Positions 25,222 through 34,482 of a stretch of DNA of 64,000 nucleotides are shown here, piece by piece. Positions within the stretch are counted from its first letter, which is position 1. The number at the start of each line of letters is the position of its first letter. The DNA is taken from NCBI RefSeq assembly GCF_017874235.1, contig NZ_JAGGLC010000007.1, positions 1 through 64,000 of the forward strand, given 5' to 3'. The position numbers and the translations under genes are program-made. The notes under the pieces were generated by a model. That model saw nothing but the letters and a program-made list of their open reading frames with translations. It made no database searches and had not been told where the DNA came from. This DNA comes from Halolamina salifodinae (GTDB lineage Archaea; Halobacteriota; Halobacteria; Halobacteriales; Haloferacaceae).

Positions 25222-26172
25222 ATGAGCAGCCGCAGGCGGAAGCCCGACTGGCTCAAGAGCCAGCCCCCGACTGGGCAGCGCTTCGCCGACATCAAGCAGA
25301 CGCTCCGGGACCGGGACCTCCACACCGTCTGTGAGGAGGCCAACTGCCCCAACATGGGGGAGTGCTGGTCCGGCCGCGACGGGCCCGGCACCGGCCCGGG
25401 GACGGCGACGTTCATGCTGATGGGCGAGCGCTGTTCCCGTGGCTGTAACTTCTGTGACGTGGCCACCGGCGGGATGGAGCCACTCGACCCCGACGAGCCC
25501 GAAAACGTCGCCGAGGCCGTCGGCGAGATCGGCCTCGACTACGTCGTCCTCACTTCCGTCGACCGCGACGACCTCGACGACGGCGGCGCCGCCCACTTCG
25601 CGGAGACGATCCGGGAGTGTAAGCAGCGCAACCCCGGGACGCTCGTCGAAGTGCTGATCCCGGACTTCGACGGCGACGAGGACGCCGTCCGAAAGATCAT
25701 CGACGCCGAACCGGACGTGATCGCCCACAACGTCGAGACCGTCGAGCGCCTCCAGTGGCCCGTTCGGGACCGCCGCGCGAACTACGAGCAGACCCTCGAT
25801 GTGCTCGAACAGGTCGACCGCGAGTCCGACATCTACACCAAGACCAGCCTGATGCTGGGACTGGGCGAGTACGACCACGAGATCTATCGGACGCTCTCGG
25901 ACCTCCGGGAGGTCGGCGTCGACGTGGTGACGTTCGGCCAGTATCTCCAGCCCTCCCGCTCACACCTCGACGTGTTCGAGTACGTCCACCCCGACGCGTT
26001 CGAGACGTGGCGGCAGGTCGCCGAGGTGGAACTCGGCTTCCTCTACTGTGCCTCGGGTCCGATGGTCCGCTCCTCCTACAAGGCGGGCGAACTGTTCGTC
26101 GACGCCCTCGTCCGCGACGGCAAGAGCCCCGAGCGCGCCCGTGAGGAGGCGCGTGCGGCGGCGAGTGACTGA
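25222..26172 (+). CDS. lipA: Lipoyl synthase
   Basis: A radical-SAM enzyme that inserts two sulfurs into octanoyl groups on lipoyl domains. The 316-residue protein has both [4Fe-4S] motifs: the auxiliary cluster CEEANCPNMGEC and the radical-SAM CSRGCNFCDV, plus LTSVDRDDLDDGGAAHFAET, TKTSLMLGLGEYD, TFGQYLQPSRSH and the C-terminal RSSYKAG serine. The ATG at 25222 begins MSSRRRKPDWLKSQPP. It sits upstream of a 2-oxoacid dehydrogenase operon whose E2 has the lipoyl domain that LipA serves. Confidence 0.95.
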   Translation: MSSRRRKPDWLKSQPPTGQRFADIKQTLRDRDLHTVCEEANCPNMGECWSGRDGPGTGPGTATFMLMGERCSRGCNFCDVATGGMEPLDPDEPENVAEAVGEIGLDYVVLTSVDRDDLDDGGAAHFAETIRECKQRNPGTLVEVLIPDFDGDEDAVRKIIDAEPDVIAHNVETVERLQWPVRDRRANYEQTLDVLEQVDRESDIYTKTSLMLGLGEYDHEIYRTLSDLREVGVDVVTFGQYLQPSRSHLDVFEYVHPDAFETWRQVAEVELGFLYCASGPMVRSSYKAGELFVDALVRDGKSPERAREEARAAASD

Positions 26173-26384
26173 TTCCGGCGCCGTCGTCTAGTCTGACCGA
26201 GCCCCGTCGGCACCGATCATGTCAAACGGAATCCTTCCCGAACGTTCGTCCAATTCCGAACGAACCACCGGGTGATGACCGGGGGAACGACGGAATTCTC
26301 GCCCAAAATTAGAAATCTTCGAAGTATAGTCGCCCTTCCCGAAAGAACACAACCGAGCGAGGGTGATTTCTGCTCATAGTAAAC

Positions 26385-26440
26385 CTTTTACGAAAACACT
26401 ATACCGACGGCGGCGGAAGAGCGAACTAATGGAGCGGAGG
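26385..26440 (+). promoter_or_regulatory. Promoter and ribosome binding site of the dehydrogenase operon
   Basis: A TATA-like CTTTTA (26385-26390) in an A+T-rich stretch predicts a transcript starting near 26415, with a short leader. GGAGG at 26436-26440 lies 8 bases before the GTG at 26449 and decides that start. The rest of 26173-26448 shows nothing else clear. Confidence 0.45.
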
Positions 26441-26448
26441 ATCAAGCC

Positions 26449-27591
26449 GTGAGCACGATACAGCGCGACCCCGAGAACCGCGTACAGGTGCTCGACGAGG
26501 AGGGCAACGTCGTCGGTGAGCCGCCGGAGCTCGACGAGGCGACGCTGCTGGACATCTACCGGGACATGAAGCTCTCCCGGCACTTCGACGAGCGGGCCGT
26601 CAGCCTCCAGCGACAGGGGCGGATGGGGACCTACCCGCCACTATCCGGACAGGAGGGCGCCCAGATCGCCTCGGCACACGCGCTCGCCGAGGACGACTGG
26701 ATGGTGCCGTCCTACCGCGAGCACGGCGCCGCCGTCGTCCGTGGCCTGCCCCTGGAGCAGACGCTGCTCTACTGGATGGGCTACGAGAAGGGCAACGAGG
26801 TCGACGAGGACGTGAACATCCTGCCGGTGGCGGTGCCCATCGCCAGCCAGATCCCCCACGCCGCGGGGCTGGCGTGGTCCTGGAAACTGCAGGGCCAGGA
26901 CACTGACGCGGCTGGCGACGCCGCGTCGGGCGATACCGACACGGCCGGCATCTGTTACTTCGGCGACGGCGCCACCAGCGAGGGTGACTTCCACGAGGGG
27001 CTGAACTTCGCCGGCGTCTACGACGTGCCGATGGTGTTTTTCTGTAACAACAACCAGTGGGCCATCTCCGTGCCCCGCGAGCGCCAGACCGCCTCCGAGA
27101 CGCTGGCCCAGAAGGCTCAGGCGTACGGCTTCGAGGGCGTGCAGGTCGACGGGATGGACCCGCTGGCAGTGTACAAGGTCACACAGGAGGCCCTCGAGAA
27201 GGCCCGGAACCCCGACGAGGACCAGCCCCGGCCGACGATGATCGAGGCGGTCCAGTATCGCTTTGGCGCCCACACCACCGCGGACGACCCGACGGTGTAC
27301 CGCGAGGACGAGGAAGTCGAGCGCTGGAAGGCCAAGGACCCCATCCCGCGACTCGAGACGTACCTTCGCGACGAGGGGATCCTCGACGACGACACGGTCG
27401 CCGAGATCGAGGCGAGCGTCGAGCAGCAGGTCGACGAGGCCATCGACGCCGCCGAGAGCGAGCCCCGGCCGGAGCCCACGGAGATGTTCGAACACGTCTA
27501 CGCGGAGCTACCCCCGGAGCTACAGGCACAGCGCGACGCGTTCGTCGAGAGCGTCGAGCGACACGGGAAGGACGCGTTCTTGGAAGAATGA
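26449..27591 (+). CDS. pdhA: 2-oxoacid (pyruvate-type) dehydrogenase E1 alpha subunit
   Basis: The thiamine-diphosphate-dependent decarboxylase subunit of a 2-oxoacid dehydrogenase complex. The 380-residue protein has MKLSRHFDERAVSLQRQGRMG, MVPSYREHGAAVVRG, the ThDP motif GDGATSEGDFHEGLNFAGVY ending near NNNQWAIS, and the phosphorylation-loop-like RFGAHTTADDPTVYR. Start GTG, supported by an SD. A short Asp/Ala/Gly-rich insertion (QDTDAAGDAASGDTDTAG) precedes the ThDP motif. It overlaps E1beta by four bases. Whether pyruvate or branched-chain acids are oxidised cannot be told; haloarchaea mainly use ferredoxin oxidoreductases for pyruvate. Confidence 0.93.
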   Translation: MSTIQRDPENRVQVLDEEGNVVGEPPELDEATLLDIYRDMKLSRHFDERAVSLQRQGRMGTYPPLSGQEGAQIASAHALAEDDWMVPSYREHGAAVVRGLPLEQTLLYWMGYEKGNEVDEDVNILPVAVPIASQIPHAAGLAWSWKLQGQDTDAAGDAASGDTDTAGICYFGDGATSEGDFHEGLNFAGVYDVPMVFFCNNNQWAISVPRERQTASETLAQKAQAYGFEGVQVDGMDPLAVYKVTQEALEKARNPDEDQPRPTMIEAVQYRFGAHTTADDPTVYREDEEVERWKAKDPIPRLETYLRDEGILDDDTVAEIEASVEQQVDEAIDAAESEPRPEPTEMFEHVYAELPPELQAQRDAFVESVERHGKDAFLEE

Positions 27592-28574
27592 GCGAGACAC
27601 AGAACCTCACAATCGTACAGGCGGTCCGGGACGGTCTCGCGACCGAGATGGCACTCGACGACGATGTCGTGGCGCTGGGCCAGGACATCGGCGCCAACGG
27701 CGGCGTGTTCCGGGCCACGCAGGGTCTGCAAGACGAGTTCGGCGACCAGCGCGTGGTCGACACGCCGCTGGCGGAGTCGGGCATCGTCGGCAGCGCCGTC
27801 GGCCTCGCGACCGGCGGGATGAAGCCGGTGTCGGAGATCCAGTTCTCCGGGTTCATGTACCCCGGGTTCGACCAGATCGTCTCCCACATGGCGCGCTACC
27901 GGACCCGGAGTCGGTCGCGGTTCAACCTCCCGATGGTGCTGCGGGCCCCCTACGGCGGCGGCATCCGCGCGCCCGAACACCACTCGGACTCGAAGGAGGC
28001 GTTCTACGCCCACGAAGCCGGCCTCAAAGTCGTCGTGCCGTCGACGCCGTACGACACGAAGGGCCTGCTGATCTCCGCGATCCGCGACCCGGATCCGGTG
28101 GTCTTCCTCGAACCCAAACTCATCTACCGGGCGTTCCGCGGCGAGGTGCCCGAAGAGGACTACGAGGTGCCAATCGGCGAGGCCGCGACCCGCCGCGAGG
28201 GCTCCGACGTGTCGGTGTTCACCTACGGCGCGATGACTCGGCCCACCCTCGAAGCGGCCGAGAACCTCGCCGAGGAGGGCATCGACGCCGAAGTCGTCGA
28301 CCTCCGGAGCGTCTCGCCGATGGATCGAGAAGCCATCGTCGAGTCGTTCAAGAAGACCGGCCGTGCGGTCGTCGTCCACGAGGCGCCCAAATCGGGCGGC
28401 CTCGCCGGCGAGATCACCGCGTTGATCCAGGAGGAGGCCCTCTACTACCAGGAGGCGCCGGTCAAGCGCGTCACGGGCTTCGACGTGCCCGTGCCGCTGT
28501 ACGCGATGGAGGACTACTACCTGCCCAACGCTGCCAGAGTCGAAGACGGCATCCGAGAGACGGTGGAGTTCTGA
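27588..28574 (+). CDS. pdhB: 2-oxoacid dehydrogenase E1 beta subunit
   Basis: The partner of E1 alpha, 328 residues, forming the alpha2beta2 decarboxylase. Family blocks: NLTIVQAVRDGLATEMALDDDVV, GQDIGANGGVFRAT, VVDTPLAESGIVGSAVGLA, EIQFSGFMYPGFDQIVSHMARYRTRS, VVPSTPYDTKGLL, FLEPKLIYRAFRGEVP, and the C-terminal VKRVTGFDVPVPLYAMEDYYLPN. Start ATG at 27588 overlaps the E1alpha stop (ATGA), indicating translational coupling for equal subunit amounts. Confidence 0.94.
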   Translation: MSETQNLTIVQAVRDGLATEMALDDDVVALGQDIGANGGVFRATQGLQDEFGDQRVVDTPLAESGIVGSAVGLATGGMKPVSEIQFSGFMYPGFDQIVSHMARYRTRSRSRFNLPMVLRAPYGGGIRAPEHHSDSKEAFYAHEAGLKVVVPSTPYDTKGLLISAIRDPDPVVFLEPKLIYRAFRGEVPEEDYEVPIGEAATRREGSDVSVFTYGAMTRPTLEAAENLAEEGIDAEVVDLRSVSPMDREAIVESFKKTGRAVVVHEAPKSGGLAGEITALIQEEALYYQEAPVKRVTGFDVPVPLYAMEDYYLPNAARVEDGIRETVEF

Positions 28575-28575
28575 G

Positions 28576-30072
28576 ATGACTGTCAAAGAGTTCGAACTCC
28601 CGGACGTCGGTGAAGGTATCGCCGAAGGGGAACTGGTCTCGTGGCAGGTGTCGCCCGGCGACACCGTCAGCGAGGGCGACATCGTCGCCGAAGTGGAGAC
28701 GGACAAGGCGCTCGTCGAGGTGCCATCGAGCTACGACGGCACTGTGAAGGAGCTATTCGCCGAGGAGGGCGAGATGGTCCCCGTCGGCGACGTCATCATC
28801 TCGTTCAACGTCGAGGAACCCGAGGCCGGCGACGCCGAGGCTGAGGCACCCGACACCGAGAACAAACCCGGCGAGAGTACGGAGGAGGCCAAGACCGACA
28901 CCGAGGAGGCCGCGAGCGCCGAGACCCCCGATGGTCGCGTGTTCGCGCCGCCGGCCGCCCGACGGCTGGCCCGCGAACTCGGCGTCGACATCAGCGACGT
29001 GGAGGGGAGCGGTCCCGGCGGCCGGGTCAGCGAGGCCGACGTGCGCGCCCACCACGAGAAAGCCGAGGAGCACGACGAGACCGCCGCCGAGACCCCCGTG
29101 AACCCGGCCGCTGAGGACGAGTCCGCAGGGGCGAGCGCCGGCGCCGCGGCGTCGACGACCGCAACGAGCGGCGAGGCGGCACGCGAGAAAACCCTCGCGG
29201 TGCCCGCGACGCGCGCGCTCGCGGAGGAACTCGGCGTCGACATCGACGCCGTGCCGACCGAGAAGACCCGCGACGGGCAGCCGTTCGTCGAGCGGGAGGA
29301 CGTGCGCGCGTTCGCCCAGTCCGGCGGCGAGGCAGCCGAGGCGGCGACCGCGTCCGCGTCGGCGACCGGCGAGGGGGCCCGCGAGGAGACGGTCCCCTAC
29401 CGCGGCGTGCGCCGGACCATCGGCGAGCAGATGGCGGCGTCGAAGTACACCGCGCCCCACGTCACCCACCACGATACCGCGGTCATCGACGAACTGGTCG
29501 AGACCCGCGCAGACCTCAAGGAGACCGCCGAGGAGAAGGGCACGCGCCTGACCTACATGGCGTTCGTCCTCAAGGCCGTCGTGGCGGGGCTGAAGGAGTA
29601 CCCCATCCTCAACTCCGAACTGGACGAGGAGGAGGGCGTCATTCGGCTGAAGAACTACTACAACATCGGCATCGCCGTCGCGACGGACGCGGGGCTGATG
29701 GTGCCGGTGGTGAAGAACGTCGACGAGAAGGGGCTGCTCGAACTGGCCGACGAGATCAACGATCTGGCCACCCGTGCGCGCGAGCGCTCCATCTCGCCCG
29801 AAGAGATGCAGGGCGGCACGTTCACCGTCACCAACTTCGGGGCGTTCGGCGGCGAGTACGCCACGCCGATCATCAACCACCCCGAGACCGCGATCATCGG
29901 GCTGGGCGCCATCGAACAGCGCCCGGTCGTCGAGGACAGCGAGGTCGTGCCAGCCCACACGCTGCCGCTCTCGCTGGCCATCGACCACCGCGTGATCGAC
30001 GGCGCGGAGGCCGCGAAGTTCACGAACACCGTGAAAGAATACCTGGCTGAGCCGACCAAACTACTACTCTAA
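28576..30072 (+). CDS. pdhC: Dihydrolipoamide acyltransferase E2 with two peripheral-subunit-binding domains
   Basis: The 498-residue core enzyme of the complex. Order: lipoyl domain 1-80 with lipoyl-lysine motif VETDKALVEVPS; acidic linker; peripheral-subunit-binding domain 1 at about 120-160 (APPAARRLARELGVDISDVEGSG); second linker; binding domain 2 at about 200-245 (VPATRALAEELGVDIDAVP); acyltransferase domain from about 270, with the catalytic DHRVIDGAEAAKF. Two E3/E1-binding modules in one E2 chain are unusual. It begins one base after the E1beta stop. Confidence 0.94.
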   Translation: MTVKEFELPDVGEGIAEGELVSWQVSPGDTVSEGDIVAEVETDKALVEVPSSYDGTVKELFAEEGEMVPVGDVIISFNVEEPEAGDAEAEAPDTENKPGESTEEAKTDTEEAASAETPDGRVFAPPAARRLARELGVDISDVEGSGPGGRVSEADVRAHHEKAEEHDETAAETPVNPAAEDESAGASAGAAASTTATSGEAAREKTLAVPATRALAEELGVDIDAVPTEKTRDGQPFVEREDVRAFAQSGGEAAEAATASASATGEGAREETVPYRGVRRTIGEQMAASKYTAPHVTHHDTAVIDELVETRADLKETAEEKGTRLTYMAFVLKAVVAGLKEYPILNSELDEEEGVIRLKNYYNIGIAVATDAGLMVPVVKNVDEKGLLELADEINDLATRARERSISPEEMQGGTFTVTNFGAFGGEYATPIINHPETAIIGLGAIEQRPVVEDSEVVPAHTLPLSLAIDHRVIDGAEAAKFTNTVKEYLAEPTKLLL

Positions 30073-30074
30073 CA

Positions 30075-31499
30075 ATGGTCGTAGGAGACGTTACGACGGG
30101 AACGGAGGTACTGGTGGTCGGCGCGGGGCCGGGCGGCTACGTCGCCGCCATCCGCGCCGCACAGAACGGACTGGACACGACGCTGGTCGACCGCGACGCG
30201 TACGGCGGGACCTGCCTGAACTACGGCTGCATCCCCTCGAAGGCGCTGATCAGCGCGACGGACGTGGCCCACGACGCCCGCAACGCGACGGAGATGGGCG
30301 TCCACGCCGACCCCGTCATCCATACCGACGAGATGCAGGAGTGGAAGGAGGGCGTCGTCGACCAACTCACGAGCGGCGTCGAGAAGCTCTGTAAGGCAAA
30401 CGGCGTCAATCTGATCGAGGGCGAGGCGACGTTCGTCGACGACTCGACGGCCCGCATCGCCCACGGCGGCGAGGGGCAGGGTTCGGAGACCATCGACTTC
30501 GAACACGCCATCGTCGCCACGGGCTCCCGGCCGATTCAGGTGCCCGGCTTCGAGTTCGAGCACGACCCGATCTGGTCCTCGCGGGACGCGCTGGAAGTCG
30601 AGGAGCCACCCGAGAAACTGCTCGTGGTCGGCGCGGGCTACATCGGGATGGAACTCTCGACGGTGTTCGCGAAGATGGGCGTCGACGTGACCGTCGTGGA
30701 GATGCTCGACGGGATCCTCCCGGGCTACGAGGACGACGTGAGCCGCGTCGTCAAGCAGCGCGCCGACGACCTCGGCATCGACTTCAACTTCGGTGAGGCC
30801 GCCAACGAATGGGAGGAGACAGGCGACGGCGTGGTGGTCACCACCGAAAACGAGGACGGCGAGGAGTCGACCTACGACGCCGACAAGGTGCTCGTCGCGG
30901 TCGGCCGCCAGCCGGTTTCCGACAGCCTCGACCCCGAAGCCGCGGGCGTCGAAGTCGACGAGCAGGGGTTCATCCCCACCGACGATCAGGCCCGCACCAA
31001 CGTCGAGAACGTCTTCGCTGTCGGCGACGTGGCCGGCGAGCCGATGCTGGCCCACAAGGCCAGCAAGGAGGGTATCGTCGCCGCCGAAGTGATCGCCGGC
31101 GAGCCAGCAGCGCTCGACCAGCAGGCCATCCCGGCGGCCGTCTTCACCGACCCGGAAATCGCCACCGTGGGGATGACCGAGGAAGAGGCCGAGGAGGCCG
31201 GCTTCACGCCCAAAATCGGCGAGTTCCCGTTCCGTGCCTCCGGGCGCTCGCTCTCGACAGGCGAGGACGAAGGGTTCGTCCGCATCGTCGCCGAGGAAGA
31301 CGCCGGCTTCATCCTCGGTGCCCAGATCGTCGGCCCCGAGGCCAGCGAACTCATCGCCGAACTCGCACTCGCCATCGAGATGGGCGCGACCTTAGAGGAC
31401 GTGGCGTCGACGGTCCACACCCACCCCACGCTCGCGGAGGCGGTGATGGAGGCCGCCGAGAACGCCGACGATCAGGCGATCCACACGCTGAACCGGTAG
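30075..31499 (+). CDS. lpdA: Dihydrolipoyl dehydrogenase (E3)
   Basis: Reoxidises dihydrolipoamide with FAD and NAD+. The 474-residue protein has the FAD-binding VLVVGAGPGGYVAAIRAAQNG, redox disulfide GGTCLNYGCIPSKAL, NAD-binding LLVVGAGYIGMELSTVFAKMG, second FAD motif NVFAVGDVAGEPMLAHKA and the C-terminal VHTHPTLAEAVMEAA that completes the partner's active site. It starts two bases after E2. It completes the E1-E2-E3 operon; there is no sign of another E3 nearby. Confidence 0.95.
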   Translation: MVVGDVTTGTEVLVVGAGPGGYVAAIRAAQNGLDTTLVDRDAYGGTCLNYGCIPSKALISATDVAHDARNATEMGVHADPVIHTDEMQEWKEGVVDQLTSGVEKLCKANGVNLIEGEATFVDDSTARIAHGGEGQGSETIDFEHAIVATGSRPIQVPGFEFEHDPIWSSRDALEVEEPPEKLLVVGAGYIGMELSTVFAKMGVDVTVVEMLDGILPGYEDDVSRVVKQRADDLGIDFNFGEAANEWEETGDGVVVTTENEDGEESTYDADKVLVAVGRQPVSDSLDPEAAGVEVDEQGFIPTDDQARTNVENVFAVGDVAGEPMLAHKASKEGIVAAEVIAGEPAALDQQAIPAAVFTDPEIATVGMTEEEAEEAGFTPKIGEFPFRASGRSLSTGEDEGFVRIVAEEDAGFILGAQIVGPEASELIAELALAIEMGATLEDVASTVHTHPTLAEAVMEAAENADDQAIHTLNR

Positions 31500-31539
31500 T
31501 CGGCGGTAGATTTTCTACGCCGCGGGCCACACAGCCGCC

Positions 31540-31836
31540 ATGGCCCTCTCCGACGACGATGACGAGCAGTCCGCCGACGACACTGAGACCGAGAGCGATA
31601 GCTGGGGCGTTGACGGGGAACGACGATCCTCTGGGGGCGGCACCGATCAATCCGACCCGGCTCCGCTCTCCGATCTCGACGCCGCGTCGCTGAGCCGCGG
31701 CGACCCGAACGGCATGCTCAAGCGCGCTATCGACCGCGAGGCGGGCGTGGTCATCTACGCCTACAAGAACGGCAACGCCGGCGGCCTGTCGACGGTGCCG
31801 CTCTCGGAGACCGACCTCGCGTCCAAAAACGAGTGA
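31540..31836 (+). CDS. Small acidic haloarchaeal protein
   Basis: A 98-residue protein with a very acidic N-terminal half (MALSDDDDEQSADDTETESD) and a short conserved-looking core, GMLKRAIDREAGVVIYAYKNGNAGGLSTVPLSETDL. No family name is recognised. Its end overlaps the next gene's GTG start, so the two are coupled. It follows lpdA by 40 bases and may be a distal member of that transcript. Confidence 0.65.
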   Translation: MALSDDDDEQSADDTETESDSWGVDGERRSSGGGTDQSDPAPLSDLDAASLSRGDPNGMLKRAIDREAGVVIYAYKNGNAGGLSTVPLSETDLASKNE

Positions 31837-32345
31837 CGCCGCCAACGGAGATCCGGACGAAGCGCGGCCAAGCATCGTTCGTCGACGGCACCGTCCGGTT
31901 CCAGGAGTCCATCGCCGGCTACGTCCGCGCGCTAATCCGGGACTACTGGCACGGCGGCAGTCTCGGTCAACGCGGGATCGTGGGCGCCTACTTTTTCGCG
32001 ATACTCTACGGGCTGGGCGTTCTCGCGTGGGAACTCGGCCACGCCCGGTGGCGCCTGCCAGGCCTCGTGGTCGGCGTGGTTGTCGTCGGGGCGCTGATCG
32101 GCCGCGCGCGAGGCTATCGCTCGGTCGATTCCCTCGATCTCGACCGGATCGAGTCGGTGACCGCGACACGCGGGTCGAAAGGCTTCACTCGGCCGCGACT
32201 GGTGCTCCGGTTTCAGGCCGACGGCAAAACCCGAAAACGACGGCTGCTACTCCCCTCACGGTTCGCCGTCGACGGCGACGAGGCGTTCGAGCGGGCCGTC
32301 GCGGCGTTCGAAGAACGCGGGTTCGACGTCGACCGGGATCGGTGA
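31833..32345 (+). CDS. Small two-helix membrane protein
   Basis: A 170-residue protein with two adjacent transmembrane helices (IVGAYFFAILYGLGVLAWEL and LPGLVVGVVVVGALIG), preceded by a cytosolic N-terminus (IRTKRGQASFVDGTVRFQESIAGYVRAL) and followed by a PH-like beta-rich tail: SVDSLDLDRIESVTATRGSKGFTRPRLVLRFQADGKTRKRRLLLP. This layout resembles bacterial PH-domain membrane proteins, but that is inference. The GTG start overlaps the preceding gene by four bases. Confidence 0.65.
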   Translation: MTPPTEIRTKRGQASFVDGTVRFQESIAGYVRALIRDYWHGGSLGQRGIVGAYFFAILYGLGVLAWELGHARWRLPGLVVGVVVVGALIGRARGYRSVDSLDLDRIESVTATRGSKGFTRPRLVLRFQADGKTRKRRLLLPSRFAVDGDEAFERAVAAFEERGFDVDRDR

Positions 32346-32431
32346 CGCTACCCGGGTAACGCCGACGTTCGAACCGGCTCCCCCTTCCGGCAGCCCCACA
32401 TCTTTCCGGCTGGGGCGTGTTTCGAACCGTA

Positions 32432-34378
32432 ATGAGCGACGAACATGGGAGCTTCTCCGAGATCCGTCAGTCGGTCGACGGCCACTCGATGAAGGGGCTC
32501 CTGCGCTACTGCATCCCCTACTGGCGGCGCCTGAGCGTGGGCACCGTCGCCGCGTTCGCGGTTCGGTTGTCCAGACTCATCCCACCGCTGTTGGTCGGGG
32601 TCGCCATCAACCGCGTCATCAATCAGGGAACCGGGGAAGGAAGCCTCCTCGTCGACGCCGGCCTGATTCCGGCAGGCCGGATCACCGGCGAGGCCGCACG
32701 AATCGAGTTCCTCCAGCAGTTGGTAATCATCGCCGGCGCGGCCTACGTCGTCCGGTCGGTGGCCCGGTTCGCCTCGCGGTACCTGTTCATGTCCACCGCC
32801 CAGAAGGTCCAGCGCGACCTCCGGAACGACACGTACGACCACATTCAGCGGCTCTCGCTGGGCTTCTTCGCGACACACCAGACGGGCGCGATGATGTCCG
32901 TGCTGAATCAGGACGTGAATCGACTGGAGCAGTTCCTCAACACTGAGATCCGGCAGGCAATCCGCGTCGTTGCCACCGTCGGCGGCATCGCGGCGATCAT
33001 GTTCTACCTCTCGCCGAAAGTTGCGGTGATCGCGCTGGCGCCGGTTCCGATCATCGGCCTCGCCTCGGGGAAGTTCCTGACGTGGATCGAACCCAAGTAC
33101 CGGGGCATCCGCGAGACGGTGTCGCGGCTGAACTCACGGCTGGAGAACAACCTCGGCGGCGCGCGAGTGATCAAGACGTTCAATCGATATGACTTCGAAC
33201 TCGACCGGGTCTCCGACCAGAGCGAGACGTACCACGACGAGAAGGTCGGCGCGATCAAGATCCGTCGAGCGTTCTTCTCCTCGCTCCGGGTGATCACGGG
33301 GCTGGTGTTCGTCGCGATGCTCTGGGTCGTCGGGAGCGACATCGTCATCGGCTCCGACGCCGCGCTCAAGGTCGGGTCGGTCGCCGTCTTCTTTATGCTG
33401 CTGCGACGGCTCTACGCGCCGATGCGCCGGGTCGGGAAGACCGCGAACAAGTATCAGCTCGCGAAATCCTCCTCCGAGCGCGTGTTCGGAATCCTCGGTC
33501 ACGAGCCAGAAGTCACCACGCCGGCGGACGCCTACGTCCCCGAGGACGTCGACGAGCCACGCTCGTCTGCCAATCAGACGCAGTCTGATGACGTCGAGGG
33601 CCACGTCGAGTTCGACGACGTGACGTTCAGCTACGACGGCAGCGAGGCGATTCTCGACGGCGTCGACCTCGACGTCGAGGCGGGCCAGACGGTCGGCCTC
33701 GCCGGCACGACCGGCGCGGGGAAATCGACCCTACTGAAACTCCTGCCGCGGTTCTACGATGTGGACTCCGGCGCGGTGCGCGTCGACGACATCGACGTGC
33801 GCGAGTGGGACCTCGCGAGCCTGCGCGAGCACGTGGGCATCGTCGAGCAGAACCCCTACATGTTCTCCGGGACCGCGGAGGAGAACATCGCCTACGGCGA
33901 CCTCTCGGTGCTCTCGGGCGAAGATGAGGGCGTGAGCGACGCCGTCGTCGACGCCGCGAAGGCCGCGGAGGCCCACCAGTTCATCACCGACCTGCCGGAG
34001 GGCTACGAGACCCAGATCGGCGAGCGCGGGGTGAAGCTCTCGGGCGGGCAGCGCCAGCGGCTGGCCATCGCCCGCGCGCTGCTGAACGACCCGGAGATCG
34101 TGATTCTGGACGAGGCGACCTCCGACGTCGACACCGAGACCGAGGAACAGATCCAGCAGAGTCTGGATCGCCTGACCGAGGACCGGACGGCGTTCGTCAT
34201 CGCCCACCGGCTCTCGACCATCAAGGACGCCGACCGAATCGTGGTGATGGAGGAAGGGCAGGTCGCCGAGACCGGGAGCCACGACGAGCTACTCCGCCAG
34301 GACGGCGACTACGCGAAGCTCTGGGGGATGCAGGCCGGCGGCAGCGGGTCGGCCGGGGTCGCTTCGGCGGACGACTAG
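32432..34378 (+). CDS. ABC exporter, fused permease and ATPase
   Basis: A 648-residue half-transporter of the multidrug/lipid exporter type. Residues 20-340 form a six-helix type-1 exporter domain with VQRDLRNDTYDHIQRLSLGFF (coupling helix). The nucleotide-binding domain (about 385-630) has Walker A LAGTTGAGKSTLLKLLPRFY, Q-loop VEQNPYMFSGTAEENI, signature KLSGGQRQRLAIARAL, Walker B EIVILDEATSDVD and H-loop FVIAHRLSTI. It should act as a homodimer or with an unlinked partner. The ATG at 32432 is preferred over the GTG 15 bases before it. The substrate is unknown. Confidence 0.92.
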   Translation: MSDEHGSFSEIRQSVDGHSMKGLLRYCIPYWRRLSVGTVAAFAVRLSRLIPPLLVGVAINRVINQGTGEGSLLVDAGLIPAGRITGEAARIEFLQQLVIIAGAAYVVRSVARFASRYLFMSTAQKVQRDLRNDTYDHIQRLSLGFFATHQTGAMMSVLNQDVNRLEQFLNTEIRQAIRVVATVGGIAAIMFYLSPKVAVIALAPVPIIGLASGKFLTWIEPKYRGIRETVSRLNSRLENNLGGARVIKTFNRYDFELDRVSDQSETYHDEKVGAIKIRRAFFSSLRVITGLVFVAMLWVVGSDIVIGSDAALKVGSVAVFFMLLRRLYAPMRRVGKTANKYQLAKSSSERVFGILGHEPEVTTPADAYVPEDVDEPRSSANQTQSDDVEGHVEFDDVTFSYDGSEAILDGVDLDVEAGQTVGLAGTTGAGKSTLLKLLPRFYDVDSGAVRVDDIDVREWDLASLREHVGIVEQNPYMFSGTAEENIAYGDLSVLSGEDEGVSDAVVDAAKAAEAHQFITDLPEGYETQIGERGVKLSGGQRQRLAIARALLNDPEIVILDEATSDVDTETEEQIQQSLDRLTEDRTAFVIAHRLSTIKDADRIVVMEEGQVAETGSHDELLRQDGDYAKLWGMQAGGSGSAGVASADD

Positions 34379-34482
34379 CTCTCGGGAGTGGGTTTTCGGA
34401 CCGGCGCTGCGACGCTCGCCAAGGGGCTACCGCCGGCTCCAGTAACTATAGATGCTCCCTCCTCCCAGAGGGTAGCGACGCA

